In this document: piece by piece, positions 1-7,177 of the stretch
Layout of the letters: the number at the start of each line of letters is the position of its first letter
Numbering within the stretch: position 1 is the stretch's first letter
Assembly: GCA_035279705.1 (NCBI GenBank)
Contig: DATEHG010000177.1
Span: forward strand, 1 to 15,164
Length of the DNA stretch: 15,164 nucleotides
Source of the DNA: DATEHG01 sp035279705
GTDB taxonomy: Bacteria; Gemmatimonadota; Gemmatimonadetes; Gemmatimonadales; GWC2-71-9
Direction: 5' to 3'
Made by a program: the position numbers and the translations under genes
The notes under the pieces: generated by a model
What the model saw: the letters and a program-made list of their open reading frames with translations, nothing else
What the model was told of the DNA's origin: nothing
Databases searched by the model: none

Positions 1-131
1 AGGGGCTGTCGCACAGCGAAATCGCGGAGCGACTGCAGGAGCCCCTCGGCACGATCAAGACGCGGGTGCGCCTCGGCCTGCAGCGGCTGCGGGACGTGCT
101 CCGCGCCTACTATTTCGAGCAGCCCGCATGA
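1..131 (+). CDS. ECF-type RNA polymerase sigma factor, C-terminal end (partial)
   Basis: The window opens inside this gene, in the frame whose first full codon is at position 3, and shows the last 42 residues before a TGA at 129-131. They read as sigma-70 region 4.2: a helix-turn-helix with the pattern LSHSEIAERL followed by PLGTIKTRVR and a closing GLQRLRDVL helix. This segment binds the -35 element in extracytoplasmic-function sigma factors. The stop overlaps the ATG of the next gene (ATGA at 128-131), so the two are translationally coupled. The next gene is an RskA-like membrane anti-sigma factor, which supports a SigK-type ECF sigma/anti-sigma pair. The N-terminal region 2 lies outside the window, so the exact ECF group cannot be given. 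Confidence 0.87.
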   Translation, partial: GLSHSEIAERLQEPLGTIKTRVRLGLQRLRDVLRAYYFEQPA

Positions 132-916
132 CCGAGCGCCCTGAAAACCCCGAGCTCGCCCCCGCGGCCGCCTACGCCCTCGGCATCCTCTCGCCGGAGG
201 AAGCCCGGAGTTTCGAGCGGGTGCTCGCCTCATCGGAGGCCGCGCGCCGCGAAGTCGCCGAGTTCCGGGAAGTGGCGGGGCTGCTCGCTCTGCAGGCACC
301 GGACGCGGTGCCCGATCCCGATCTGCGCGACCGGGTGATGGCGCGCATCGGCCAGGAAAAGGCGACGAGTCTCCCGCAGATCCAGCCGCCGCCGCGCCCG
401 AATCCCCTCCCGTGGCTGGCGGCGGCGGCCGCCGCTGTCCTCGCCCTCGGCCTCGGCTGGTCCCTGGTCCTTTCCCGGAAGCAGGTCGAGGCCCGCGACG
501 AGGCGATCGCGAGCCTCAAGACGGAATTGAATGCCCGGCAGGAGCGGCTGGACGAGCGGGAGCGCACCCTGGCTGCCGTGCTCGAGCCGGGAGTCAGCCT
601 TACCGTGCTTGCCTCGGCGTCGAAGCCGGAGCCTGCCGTCCAGTTGTTCGTCAATCGGCGGCGCGGCATCGCGATCGCCCAGGCGGTGGGGCTGCCGGCG
701 CTCGCAACGGGACGCGCCTACCAGTTGTGGTTCATCCCCAGGGCCGGCAAGCCGATTGCCTCGACGACGTTCAACCCCGGCGATTCCGCCAGCGTCCTGG
801 TGACCAACATCATGGTCCCGCTGGGCCGGCAGCTCACCGCGGCCGCCATCACGGAAGAACCCGAAGGCGGCTCGATTCAACCCACTTCACCGGTGCTGCT
901 CTCGGGCGCACTCTAG
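128..916 (+). CDS. RskA-like membrane anti-sigma factor
   Basis: A 262-residue single-pass membrane protein. Residues 10-60 form the cytoplasmic helical sigma-binding part (AAAYALGILSPEEARSFE), typical of the anti-sigma-K family. Residues about 96-116 are a hydrophobic transmembrane helix, followed by a charged, probably coiled-coil stretch (117-150). Residues about 155-262 match the extracytoplasmic RskA domain, including AYQLWFIP near 198 and the closing EEPEGG...PTSPVLL motif. The usual His/Cys zinc ligands of ZAS domains are absent: the helix reads LASSEAARREV with no cysteine, so this is a zinc-free version. The start overlaps the stop of the sigma gene, so expected stoichiometry is coupled. 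Release of the sigma factor would require proteolysis or a change in the periplasmic domain; the signal is unknown. Confidence 0.88.
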   Translation: MTERPENPELAPAAAYALGILSPEEARSFERVLASSEAARREVAEFREVAGLLALQAPDAVPDPDLRDRVMARIGQEKATSLPQIQPPPRPNPLPWLAAAAAAVLALGLGWSLVLSRKQVEARDEAIASLKTELNARQERLDERERTLAAVLEPGVSLTVLASASKPEPAVQLFVNRRRGIAIAQAVGLPALATGRAYQLWFIPRAGKPIASTTFNPGDSASVLVTNIMVPLGRQLTAAAITEEPEGGSIQPTSPVLLSGAL

Positions 917-922
917 ATCACC

Positions 923-1744
923 ATGCGCCTTTCCCTGTTCGTCATCGCCGCTACCGCCGGCCCGCTGGCGGCTCAGACTCCGGCGGACCTCACCGCCGAA
1001 CGCGCCTCGCTCGTCGAATGGCTGGCCACGGCGCCGGCTTCCCCTGCCACGATCGTGGCGCTCAGCCCGATCAGTCCCGACCAGGTGATCGTGATCGGGC
1101 CGGCGGCGGCGGACCTGCCCATTCCAGGATTCGATTCCGCGCGGGTCAGAGTATCGAAGGGATTCCTCACGCTCGAATCGAAGCGGGGCCCGGAGGCGGT
1201 ACCGCAGTCCGGCACGCTCCGGCACGGGTCGTTCCTGCTGGCGCAGGCCGGCTCGGCCAATCGCCGGTCGCTGCTGGTCTATGGTCCCGAACGGCGGGCG
1301 GTGAAGCCGGAGTACTACGCCTATGCTCCGCCGCTGGTCTTCACCGTGTCGCTCGAGAAGCCCGAGAAGGTGGAGACCAGGACCCTGCTCGACTTTGACG
1401 GCGTCGAATCGCCCGCCGCGCTGGCGGGGTTCGTCTCGCTGGCTGTCGGGGGAAAGCCCTACCGGCTGAGGGTGTACCGGTTCGGCGGGGCGGACGACGA
1501 AGAGCAGAGCCTCGAGGTGTACTTCCAGGACGCCACGAACGACAACGGCAGCTACCCGGCGGGCCGGTTCGTGGAGCTCAAACCGGTGCCGGGCGGCCGC
1601 TATCAGCTCGACTTCAATCGCGCCCGGAATCCGTTCTGTGCCTATCGGACCGTCTACCCCTGCCCCATCCCGTGGTCAGGCAACCTGATCAACGCGCCGA
1701 TCGCGGCGGGAGAGCGTTACGTGCACGCCAAGGCGGGCAGCTGA
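923..1744 (+). CDS. Secreted DUF1684 family protein
   Basis: A 273-residue protein with a short signal peptide (residues 1-18, ending PLAAQ). The C-terminal part carries what I recognise as the DUF1684 (PF07920) pattern: a beta-rich stretch with YFQDATNDNGSYPAGRF at about 200-216, then LDFNRARNPFCAY at 229-241 and a CPIP motif with the second cysteine at 247. Cys239 and Cys247 could form a disulfide in the periplasm. The biochemical role of the family is not known to me. The gene starts six bases after the anti-sigma stop and its own TGA (1742-1744) overlaps the ATG of the TlpA-like gene, so it belongs to the sigma/anti-sigma operon. Family call is from memory of conserved motifs rather than a profile search. 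Confidence 0.8.
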   Translation: MRLSLFVIAATAGPLAAQTPADLTAERASLVEWLATAPASPATIVALSPISPDQVIVIGPAAADLPIPGFDSARVRVSKGFLTLESKRGPEAVPQSGTLRHGSFLLAQAGSANRRSLLVYGPERRAVKPEYYAYAPPLVFTVSLEKPEKVETRTLLDFDGVESPAALAGFVSLAVGGKPYRLRVYRFGGADDEEQSLEVYFQDATNDNGSYPAGRFVELKPVPGGRYQLDFNRARNPFCAYRTVYPCPIPWSGNLINAPIAAGERYVHAKAGS

Positions 1745-2910
1745 TGTTCGTCCTCCTCGCGCTCCTGGCGGCGCCGTTCCCCACCGGCGACTGGCGCTCC
1801 ACCCTCGACCTGGCCGGAGGGGAGCTGCATTTCGATCTCCGGGTCGACGGCAAAAGCGGCGCGTTGACGGGGCGCCTCTGCAACGGGGGGGAGTGCCTGC
1901 CCTTTTCCACGGTGCGCGTCACCGCGGACAGTATCGTGTTCGAGATGGCCGACTTCGCCGCCACCATCAAGGCGGCCTGGTCCGCCGATTCGATGGTCGG
2001 GGTCTATCACAACGTCGGGGTGAAGGGGCCGCGCACCATTCCTTTCCGGGCGAGCCGGGGCCGCTGGCCGGCCAGTACGGCGCCGGCCGCCCTGCTGGGC
2101 AGCTGGGATGCGATCCTGATCAATGATTTCGGCACCAGTCCGCGCGTGCTGCAGTTCCGCCAGGGGCCGCAGGGCCTCGAGGGGATCGTGCTCTCGAATT
2201 CGGGGGACTACGGCCTCTTTTCCGGTGAGTTTGCCGCGGACAGCTTCAAGCTGATGCACTTCGACGGCTCGTTCGTGTTCATGTTCACGGGCGAACTCCG
2301 CTCCGATACGCTGCGCGGCACCTTTCACGCGGGCCTCAAGACCGAGACGCCGTTCGTGGCCGTGCGCAGCACCGGCAAGCCCCACCTCACGCCCCCCACG
2401 GAAGTCACCCACGCGGACACCGTGGCGCCGTTCCGGTTTTCCTATCCCGATCTGTCGGGGAAGATCGTGAGCAATGACGACCCGCAGTTCCGGGGCAAGG
2501 TGCTGCTGGTGGACCTGTTCGGCACCTGGTGTTCGACCTGCCACGATGCGGCGCCCACGCTGGTGCAGCTCTACCGTGACTACCACAGCAAGGGACTGGA
2601 GATCGTCGGCCTGGGATATGAAGTGTCGGGAGACAGTGCGGTGGATCTGCCGCTCATCCGGCGTTACCGCGAGAAATTCCACATCCCGTTCACCCTGCTC
2701 CTGGCCGGGCGGAACGACGTCGCCGCGGTGCAGGCGGCGCAGCCGCAGCTCACCGGCTTCACCGCCTTTCCGACGACGCTGTTCATCGGCAGGGATGGCC
2801 GGGTGCGGGAAGTGCACGCCGGCTTCTACGGTCCCAGCACCGGTGCTCTGCACGACGCGGCGGTGCGGGGGTTTCGGCAGGAGATCGAGCGCTTACTGCG
2901 TGAGAGGTGA
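1744..2910 (+). CDS. TlpA-like thioredoxin-fold protein with N-terminal beta-rich domain
   Basis: I place the start at the ATG overlapping the previous stop (TGATG, 1742-1746), giving 388 residues; an in-frame ATG at 1672 lies inside the upstream gene and is less likely. The N-terminus (MFVLLALLAAPFP) is a weak signal or anchor. Residues about 15-220 are a beta-rich domain of unknown role. Residues about 230-388 form a TlpA/AhpC-TSA thioredoxin fold: GKVLLVDLFGTWCSTC with Cys263 and Cys266, and the cis-proline at AFPTT (Pro343). Such proteins reduce or exchange disulfides in the periplasm. The active site is followed by His267, so it accidentally spells a CXXCH haem motif, but the strand before it and the cis-proline argue for thioredoxin. 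The stop codon lies inside a heptamer repeat array. Confidence 0.85.
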   Translation: MFVLLALLAAPFPTGDWRSTLDLAGGELHFDLRVDGKSGALTGRLCNGGECLPFSTVRVTADSIVFEMADFAATIKAAWSADSMVGVYHNVGVKGPRTIPFRASRGRWPASTAPAALLGSWDAILINDFGTSPRVLQFRQGPQGLEGIVLSNSGDYGLFSGEFAADSFKLMHFDGSFVFMFTGELRSDTLRGTFHAGLKTETPFVAVRSTGKPHLTPPTEVTHADTVAPFRFSYPDLSGKIVSNDDPQFRGKVLLVDLFGTWCSTCHDAAPTLVQLYRDYHSKGLEIVGLGYEVSGDSAVDLPLIRRYREKFHIPFTLLLAGRNDVAAVQAAQPQLTGFTAFPTTLFIGRDGRVREVHAGFYGPSTGALHDAAVRGFRQEIERLLRER

Positions 2911-2970
2911 GAAGCAGGAGGTAAGAGGGCACCGCTGGTCCCTCTCACCTGTCACGTCTCACCTCTTACC
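2901..2970. repeat. Heptamer inverted-repeat array between convergent genes (element 1)
   Basis: Four heptamers on the left (TGAGAGG 2901, TGAGAAG 2908, CAGGAGG 2915, TAAGAGG 2922) face four on the right in the opposite sense (CCTCTCA 2941, CCTGTCA 2948, CGTCTCA 2955, CCTCTTA 2962), around a spacer of about 12 bases. The arms can form an imperfect hairpin of about 28 bases. The array holds the stop codons of both flanking convergent genes (TGA at 2908-2910 on the plus strand, 2961-2959 on the minus strand). The 12-mer TGAGAGGTGAGA (2901-2912) recurs exactly at 13394-13405. It may act as a bidirectional terminator or mRNA 3'-end hairpin; there is no T-tract. Confidence 0.85.
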
Positions 2971-3474
2971 CACCACCGACGGCCCGGTGGCCTCCCGATC
3001 CACCTTGAACGAAATCCACTCTCCCTTGAGCGCATGATTCGGCACGCCGCAGAGGAGCCAGTACCATCCGGCGGCGTCGGCGGTGAAGGTGGTCTCGTCG
3101 GTCTGCCCGGGCTTGAGGCCGGCGGTCACCATCCGGGACAGCGCGTTGTCGAGGGCAGGGCGTCCTCCCTCGAGTGGCAGCTTCTCCCTTTCGGCCATGA
3201 TGACGAGGCTGTGGTTCGCGGCCGGGTCACCATTGCGCCACGACCAACGGACCGTCCAGCCGAGGGGTACCACAAGCTGGATCGCGCCGGCACGGTGCCC
3301 GTTAATGAGCGCCGAGCCACTGTCCGGTGATGCCGTGGTTTCGAGCGTGACCGAGACGGCGTGACTGGCCGTGTCGACCTTGAGCCAATCTGGGGGGACT
3401 TGGGCGGAGAGGGGTGGGCTCGAGGCGGCCAGAATCGCCAGTCCGGCCATGATCGAATTCTTCAATCGGATCAT
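2959..3474 (-). CDS. Sulfocyanin-like cupredoxin with Glu at the axial position
   Basis: A 171-residue secreted protein with signal peptide residues 1-24 (ending PLSAQ). It has the cupredoxin pattern of the sulfocyanin (SoxE) family: VVPLGWTV near residue 68, the first copper-ligand histidine at NHSLVIM (His88), and the ligand loop CGVPNHALKGEW with Cys142 and His147. In the paralogue at 7178-7726 the loop reads CGVPGHGLAGMW, so the axial Met is replaced by Glu152 here. Sulfocyanins are periplasmic or membrane-linked one-electron carriers. The changed ligand should shift colour and redox potential or weaken copper binding. The start is at 3474, with a weak AAAGG about 8 bases before it; an in-frame ATG at 3450 would shorten the signal peptide. 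The gene is divergent from the MFS transporter. Confidence 0.82.
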   Translation of the reverse strand: MIRLKNSIMAGLAILAASSPPLSAQVPPDWLKVDTASHAVSVTLETTASPDSGSALINGHRAGAIQLVVPLGWTVRWSWRNGDPAANHSLVIMAEREKLPLEGGRPALDNALSRMVTAGLKPGQTDETTFTADAAGWYWLLCGVPNHALKGEWISFKVDREATGPSVVGKR

Positions 3475-3497
3475 CGGCTAAACCTTTGGAACGAAAA

Positions 3498-3539
3498 GGG
3501 GTTGCCCCTCTGACCGGGGCCGCCGTAGAATGTAACCCC
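3498..3539 (+). promoter_or_regulatory. Candidate promoter with flanking inverted repeat upstream of the MFS gene
   Basis: A sigma-70-like pair is visible: TTGCCC at 3502-3507 (4 of 6 consensus bases) and TAGAAT at 3526-3531 (5 of 6), with an 18-base spacer. Transcription would begin near 3538, about 100 bases before the MFS start codon. The hexamers GGGGTT (3498-3503) and AACCCC (3534-3539) form an inverted repeat that brackets the promoter, as an operator might. Promoter consensus in this lineage is uncertain. Confidence 0.42.
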
Positions 3540-3635
3540 GATTCATTTCCCGCCTTTGCCGCAGTCCCCGGAGCCCGTTCTGGGCCCAGCGCCGCTTGCT
3601 GACGAACCTGTTGGCCCTAAGGAAGGAGCCACCGG

Positions 3636-5147
3636 ATGGCCGGAGTGCTGGACCGCGAGCGCACCGTAGCAGGACCCGGGTTCAATCGCTGGCTGGTGCC
3701 GCCGGCGGCACTCGCTATTCACCTCTGCATCGGTCAGGCATACGCGTTCAGCGTCTTCAAGCTGCCGCTGACCAAGGCACTGGGCATCACGCAGTCCCTG
3801 CCGGATGACTGGAGTCAGAAGGCGCTGGCCTGGACGTTCACCCTGGGCATCGTTTTCCTCGGACTCTCCGCCGCCGTGTTCGGCCGCTGGCTCGAGCGGG
3901 TCGGGCCGCGCCGCAGCGGAGTGACGGCCGCCATCTGCTGGAGCGCCGGATTCCTCCTCTCGGCGCTGGCGGTCAAGATCCACAACATCTGGCTGCTCTA
4001 CTTCGGCTACGGTATCGTAGGCGGATGCGGGCTCGGACTGGGCTACATCACGCCCGTATCCACCCTGATCAAGTGGTTCCCGGACCGGCGCGGGCTGGCG
4101 ACCGGCATGGCCATCATGGGTTTCGGCGGCGGCGCGATGATCGCGAGCCCGCTCTCCCAGATGCTGATGGACCACTTCAAGTCGGATACTTCCGTCGGCG
4201 TGGTTCCGACCTTCGTCGTGATGGGTCTCGTCTATGGGGTGGCCATGCTGGCCGGCGCGTTCGGATTCCGGGTCCCGGCGCCAGGCTGGAAGCCCACCGG
4301 ATGGCATCCGCCGGCGAGTCAGAGCGCCCTGGTCACCGGCCGGAACGTGCATGTGGACGTGGCGTGGAAGACGCCGCAGTTCTGGTTTCTCTGGATCGTG
4401 CTCTGCACCAACGTGAGTGCCGGCATCGGCGTGCTCGAGCAGGCAAGCCCGATGATCCAGGAGATATTCAAAGGGGCGGTGACGGCGTCGGCCGCGGCGG
4501 GGTTCGTCGGGCTGCTCAGCCTGTTCAATATCGCGGGGCGGTTCGGTTGGGCCTCATTCTCCGACCGGCTCGGCCGGAAGCGGACCTACTTCACCTTTTT
4601 CGTGCTGGGCCCCCTGCTGTACTCCACCGTGCCGAGGCTGGGGGCGGCGGGACAGCTCGGGCTGTTCGTGGCGGCCTTCTGCGTCATCCTGACCATGTAC
4701 GGGGGCGGGTTCGCCACTATCCCGGCGTACCTGGCGGACATTTTCGGGACCCAGTACGTCGGCGCCATCCACGGACGGCTGCTCACGGCCTGGTCGACGG
4801 CCGGTATCGTCGGACCGATGCTGGTCAATTCGATCCGGGAATCCCAGATCGCGGCCGGAGTACCGGCCGCGCAGGCCTACAACACGACAATGTACATCCT
4901 GGCGGGCCTGCTCCTGGTCGGCCTGGTGGCCAATCTGCTGGTGCGGCCCGTTGATCCGAAGTACTACCTCGAAACCGGGGCCGAGAGCACGCCGGCGGCG
5001 ACGGCAGCAGGGGCCCCGGGCGGGGCGGCAGGGGGTGCCAGGGCGCCGTTCGGAGCCGTCGGTACTTTGGCCTGGCTGGGGGTCGTATTGCCGCTGGCCT
5101 GGGGGGTCTACGAGACCTTCCAGAAGGCTTCGGCTTTATTTCGGTGA
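3636..5147 (+). CDS. OFA-family (oxalate/formate-type) MFS transporter
   Basis: A 503-residue inner-membrane transporter with about 12 hydrophobic helices of the major facilitator superfamily. Family marks are GQAYAFSVFKLPL near residue 33, the YITPVSTLIKWFPDRRGLATG stretch (137-157), the GRFGWASFSDRLGRKR loop (301-316) and GRLLTAWSTAGIVGP (380-394), all characteristic of the oxalate/formate antiporter (OFA) family. The substrate cannot be read from sequence: monocarboxylate, formate or oxalate are possible. After the usual end (PVDPKYYLE, 438-446) there is an Ala/Gly/Pro linker and an extra hydrophobic helix (about 472-492), giving a probable thirteenth segment. The RBS GGAAGGAG (3621-3628) is 7 bases from ATG and fixes the start. 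It precedes the PQQ dehydrogenase by 288 bases, suggesting acid product or substrate transport for that pathway. Confidence 0.86.
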   Translation: MAGVLDRERTVAGPGFNRWLVPPAALAIHLCIGQAYAFSVFKLPLTKALGITQSLPDDWSQKALAWTFTLGIVFLGLSAAVFGRWLERVGPRRSGVTAAICWSAGFLLSALAVKIHNIWLLYFGYGIVGGCGLGLGYITPVSTLIKWFPDRRGLATGMAIMGFGGGAMIASPLSQMLMDHFKSDTSVGVVPTFVVMGLVYGVAMLAGAFGFRVPAPGWKPTGWHPPASQSALVTGRNVHVDVAWKTPQFWFLWIVLCTNVSAGIGVLEQASPMIQEIFKGAVTASAAAGFVGLLSLFNIAGRFGWASFSDRLGRKRTYFTFFVLGPLLYSTVPRLGAAGQLGLFVAAFCVILTMYGGGFATIPAYLADIFGTQYVGAIHGRLLTAWSTAGIVGPMLVNSIRESQIAAGVPAAQAYNTTMYILAGLLLVGLVANLLVRPVDPKYYLETGAESTPAATAAGAPGGAAGGARAPFGAVGTLAWLGVVLPLAWGVYETFQKASALFR

Positions 5148-5435
5148 GGGGGTTTCGGGGTGTCGCCCGAAGGCGGCATCTTGACGGTCGGAGAGGAATG
5201 CGCTAATTGTAAGTGTCATTACGCGTTACCCCTTGGCACTTCCAGCAAGGCGGAAGCTCCGGTTCGGGCCGCATTTCTGGCCCGGGTTCGTCCGGTTGAC
5301 ACGACTCAGCGCTGCCCAATCCGAGTTCCGAAGGACGCCGTCTCATGGCCAGAGCGGCGAACGAGAGGCGGGTGCGGCTGGCAGGCCCGCCGGATTTTCG
5401 GGTTGAGTCACGCACACCACTGGAGGAGCCTGCAG
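5148..5435 (+). promoter_or_regulatory. 288-base leader/intergenic region before the PQQ dehydrogenase
   Basis: No gene is supported here. An open frame runs through it into the dehydrogenase from an ATG-like start at 5160, but its translation is not protein-like and the true start has a strong RBS at 5422-5428. TTGACA, a perfect -35 hexamer, is at 5296-5301, but only a poor -10 follows. TTGACG at 5181-5186 is a second possibility. A short hairpin CGGGCC (5265-5270) / GGCCCG (5279-5284) with an 8-base loop lies between them. The dehydrogenase may therefore have its own promoter and a structured leader. Confidence 0.3.
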
Positions 5436-7103
5436 ATGAGACTGATCCATCGGACCTGGGCCTCGGCCCTCGCGCTCAGCCTGATTGCCGCAACGGCGAG
5501 CGCTCAGGCAAACTGGACGACGTACGGCGGCAACGACTGGAACCAGCGGTATTCCACGCTCACGGGCATCAGCACCGCGAACGTCTCGCGACTGGTCCCG
5601 CGAATGGTGTTCCAGACCGGCATCAGCAAGCTCGGCTCCTTCGAGAACACTCCCATCGTCGTCGACAACATGATGTACGTCACGACGCCCTACAACACCG
5701 CCATCGCGTACGATCTCAAGACCCACAAGCAGGTGTGGCGCTACGAGCACAAGCTCGGCACCACGATCTACTGCTGCGGCCCCAACAACCGCGGCGTCGC
5801 CGTGCACGGGCCTCACGTCTACATGGGCACCCTGGACGCCCGGCTGGTGGCGCTCGACCGGATGACGGGCGACGTGGTGTGGGACATCGAGGTCGCGGAT
5901 CCGGCCTTCGGCTACAGCATCACCCACGCGCCGCTGGTGATCGACAACATGGTCATCGTGGGCGTGTCCGGCGGTGAGTACGGCATCCGCGGCCACGTGA
6001 CCGCGTACGATGCGATGACCGGCCAGCAGCTGTGGCGCTGGTACTCGATCCCCGAGACCGGGGATGACCCGGTGGCGACCAACGGCTGGTGGGGGCGCTG
6101 GACTCCGGCCACGCCCGATGGCGCCGACCTGCATCGCGACCTGGCCAGCGAAAAGGCGGACAGCGCCAAGTATGCCGACGCCTGGACCCGGGGCGGCGGC
6201 GGCGTCTGGATGACGCCCGCGTACGACAAGACACTGGGCCTGATCTACGTCGCAGTGGGCAACCCCTCTCCCGACCTCGATGGCGGCATCCGCCCCGGTG
6301 ACAACCTGTTCACCGACTGCGTGGTGGCCATCGACGCCAAGACCGGCAAGACCAAGTGGTTCTACCAGACGGTGCCGCACGATGTCTGGGACCTCGACGC
6401 CGTCTCCCCGCCGGTCGTGACCACGCTGGGCGGGAAGAAGGTCGTAGTGCACGCCGGCAAGACGGCCTGGGTCTACGTGCTTGACGCGGCCACGGGCAAG
6501 CTGATCCGCCGGACCGCCAACTTCACGCCGCAGGAGAACATGTTCGCCCTGCCGAGTGCCAGCGGCACCCGGATGCTGCCGGGCGCGAACGGTGGCTCGG
6601 AGTGGTCGCCGATCTCGGTGAGTCCGAAGCTGGGCTACGCCTACACGGCCGGGCTGCACCAGCCGATGAACTACATCACTCACACCGCCCCGTGGGAAAA
6701 GGGCCGGCTGTGGCTCGGCTCCGCCTTCGTGGCCATCCCGGGCGAAACCCAGTACGGCCTGTTCTCGGCAGTGAATCTGGCCACCGGCAAGATCGTGTGG
6801 CAGAAGAAGGTCGATCAGCCGATGATGGGCGGCAGCCTCTCGACCGCCGGCGGCCTTACTTTCACCGGTGAAGGCAACGGCAACTTCAACGCCTACAGCT
6901 CCGCCACCGGCAAGCTGCTCTGGACCTTCAATGGCGGCGCCGGCTGCAACAGCGCCCCGATGAGCTTCATGCAGGGCGGTGAGCAGTTCATCGCGGTGGC
7001 CTGCGGCGGCAACTTCCAGCTGAGCTATCCGCTGGGCAGCGCGGTGTTCGTCTTCGGACTGCCGAAGGGTTCGGCCGCGGCGGCGCCCGCAAAAAAGCAG
7101 TAG
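5436..7103 (+). CDS. PQQ-dependent alcohol dehydrogenase (methanol/ethanol type)
   Basis: From the ATG at 5436 (RBS GGAGGAG at 5422-5428, spacing 7) the protein is 555 residues with a signal peptide ending ATASAQ (cleavage near 23). It is an eight-bladed quinoprotein propeller that oxidises an alcohol in the periplasm. Visible marks: the vicinal Cys113-Cys114 pair that lies over PQQ, Glu181 (GGEYGIRG) and Asn276 (VGNPSPD) as metal ligands, Trp258 (GGVWMTP) likely below the cofactor, and catalytic Asp319 in PHDVWDLD. Asp321, two residues after the catalytic Asp, is the residue diagnostic of lanthanide-dependent enzymes (XoxF, PedH). Membrane glucose dehydrogenases also have Asp there, so this is suggestive only. 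There is no cytochrome c domain or CXXCH. The next gene encodes a sulfocyanin, the likely electron acceptor. Substrate is not determined. Confidence 0.88.
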   Translation: MRLIHRTWASALALSLIAATASAQANWTTYGGNDWNQRYSTLTGISTANVSRLVPRMVFQTGISKLGSFENTPIVVDNMMYVTTPYNTAIAYDLKTHKQVWRYEHKLGTTIYCCGPNNRGVAVHGPHVYMGTLDARLVALDRMTGDVVWDIEVADPAFGYSITHAPLVIDNMVIVGVSGGEYGIRGHVTAYDAMTGQQLWRWYSIPETGDDPVATNGWWGRWTPATPDGADLHRDLASEKADSAKYADAWTRGGGGVWMTPAYDKTLGLIYVAVGNPSPDLDGGIRPGDNLFTDCVVAIDAKTGKTKWFYQTVPHDVWDLDAVSPPVVTTLGGKKVVVHAGKTAWVYVLDAATGKLIRRTANFTPQENMFALPSASGTRMLPGANGGSEWSPISVSPKLGYAYTAGLHQPMNYITHTAPWEKGRLWLGSAFVAIPGETQYGLFSAVNLATGKIVWQKKVDQPMMGGSLSTAGGLTFTGEGNGNFNAYSSATGKLLWTFNGGAGCNSAPMSFMQGGEQFIAVACGGNFQLSYPLGSAVFVFGLPKGSAAAAPAKKQ

Positions 7104-7110
7104 CAGCAGG

Positions 7111-7144
7111 GCCGGCCGGTTCCGCGGGTGCGGAGCCGGCCGGC
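7111..7144 (+). terminator. Strong intercistronic hairpin after the PQQ dehydrogenase
   Basis: The 15-base arm at 7111-7125 (GCCGGCCGGTTCCGC) pairs with 7130-7144 (GCGGAGCCGGCCGGC) through one G-U pair, with the loop GGGT. It starts 7 bases after the dehydrogenase stop and ends about 19 bases before the RBS of the sulfocyanin gene. There is no T-tract, so it may be an mRNA-stabilising or partial-attenuation structure that sets different levels for the two proteins rather than a full terminator. Confidence 0.6.
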
Positions 7145-7177
7145 AGCACCGCAACCAGGCTAGGGGAGGACTCAGTC

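Noticed and set aside
412..1398. 328-codon plus-strand frame across the anti-sigma and DUF1684 genes
   Set aside because: Arg/Gly/Ala-rich translation without domains, overlapping two well supported genes in another frame.
2530..2545. Cytochrome c identity of the TlpA-like gene from CXXCH
   Set aside because: The surrounding strand, WC motif and cis-proline are those of a thioredoxin fold.
2901..2970. Insertion-sequence end or MITE
   Set aside because: No transposase or clear target-site duplication, and the heptamer periodicity does not fit a terminal inverted repeat of a MITE.
5160..5435. N-terminal extension of the PQQ dehydrogenase with Cys-rich ECANCKCH
   Set aside because: The spacing is not a CXXCH haem motif, the translation is not protein-like, and a strong RBS plus a clean signal peptide mark the start at 5436.
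5343..7154. Long open frame (603 codons) on the minus strand opposite the PQQ dehydrogenase
   Set aside because: It mirrors the codon pattern of a clear plus-strand enzyme in GC-rich DNA, its translation has no recognisable domain and it is His/Arg/Gly-rich as expected for a shadow frame.
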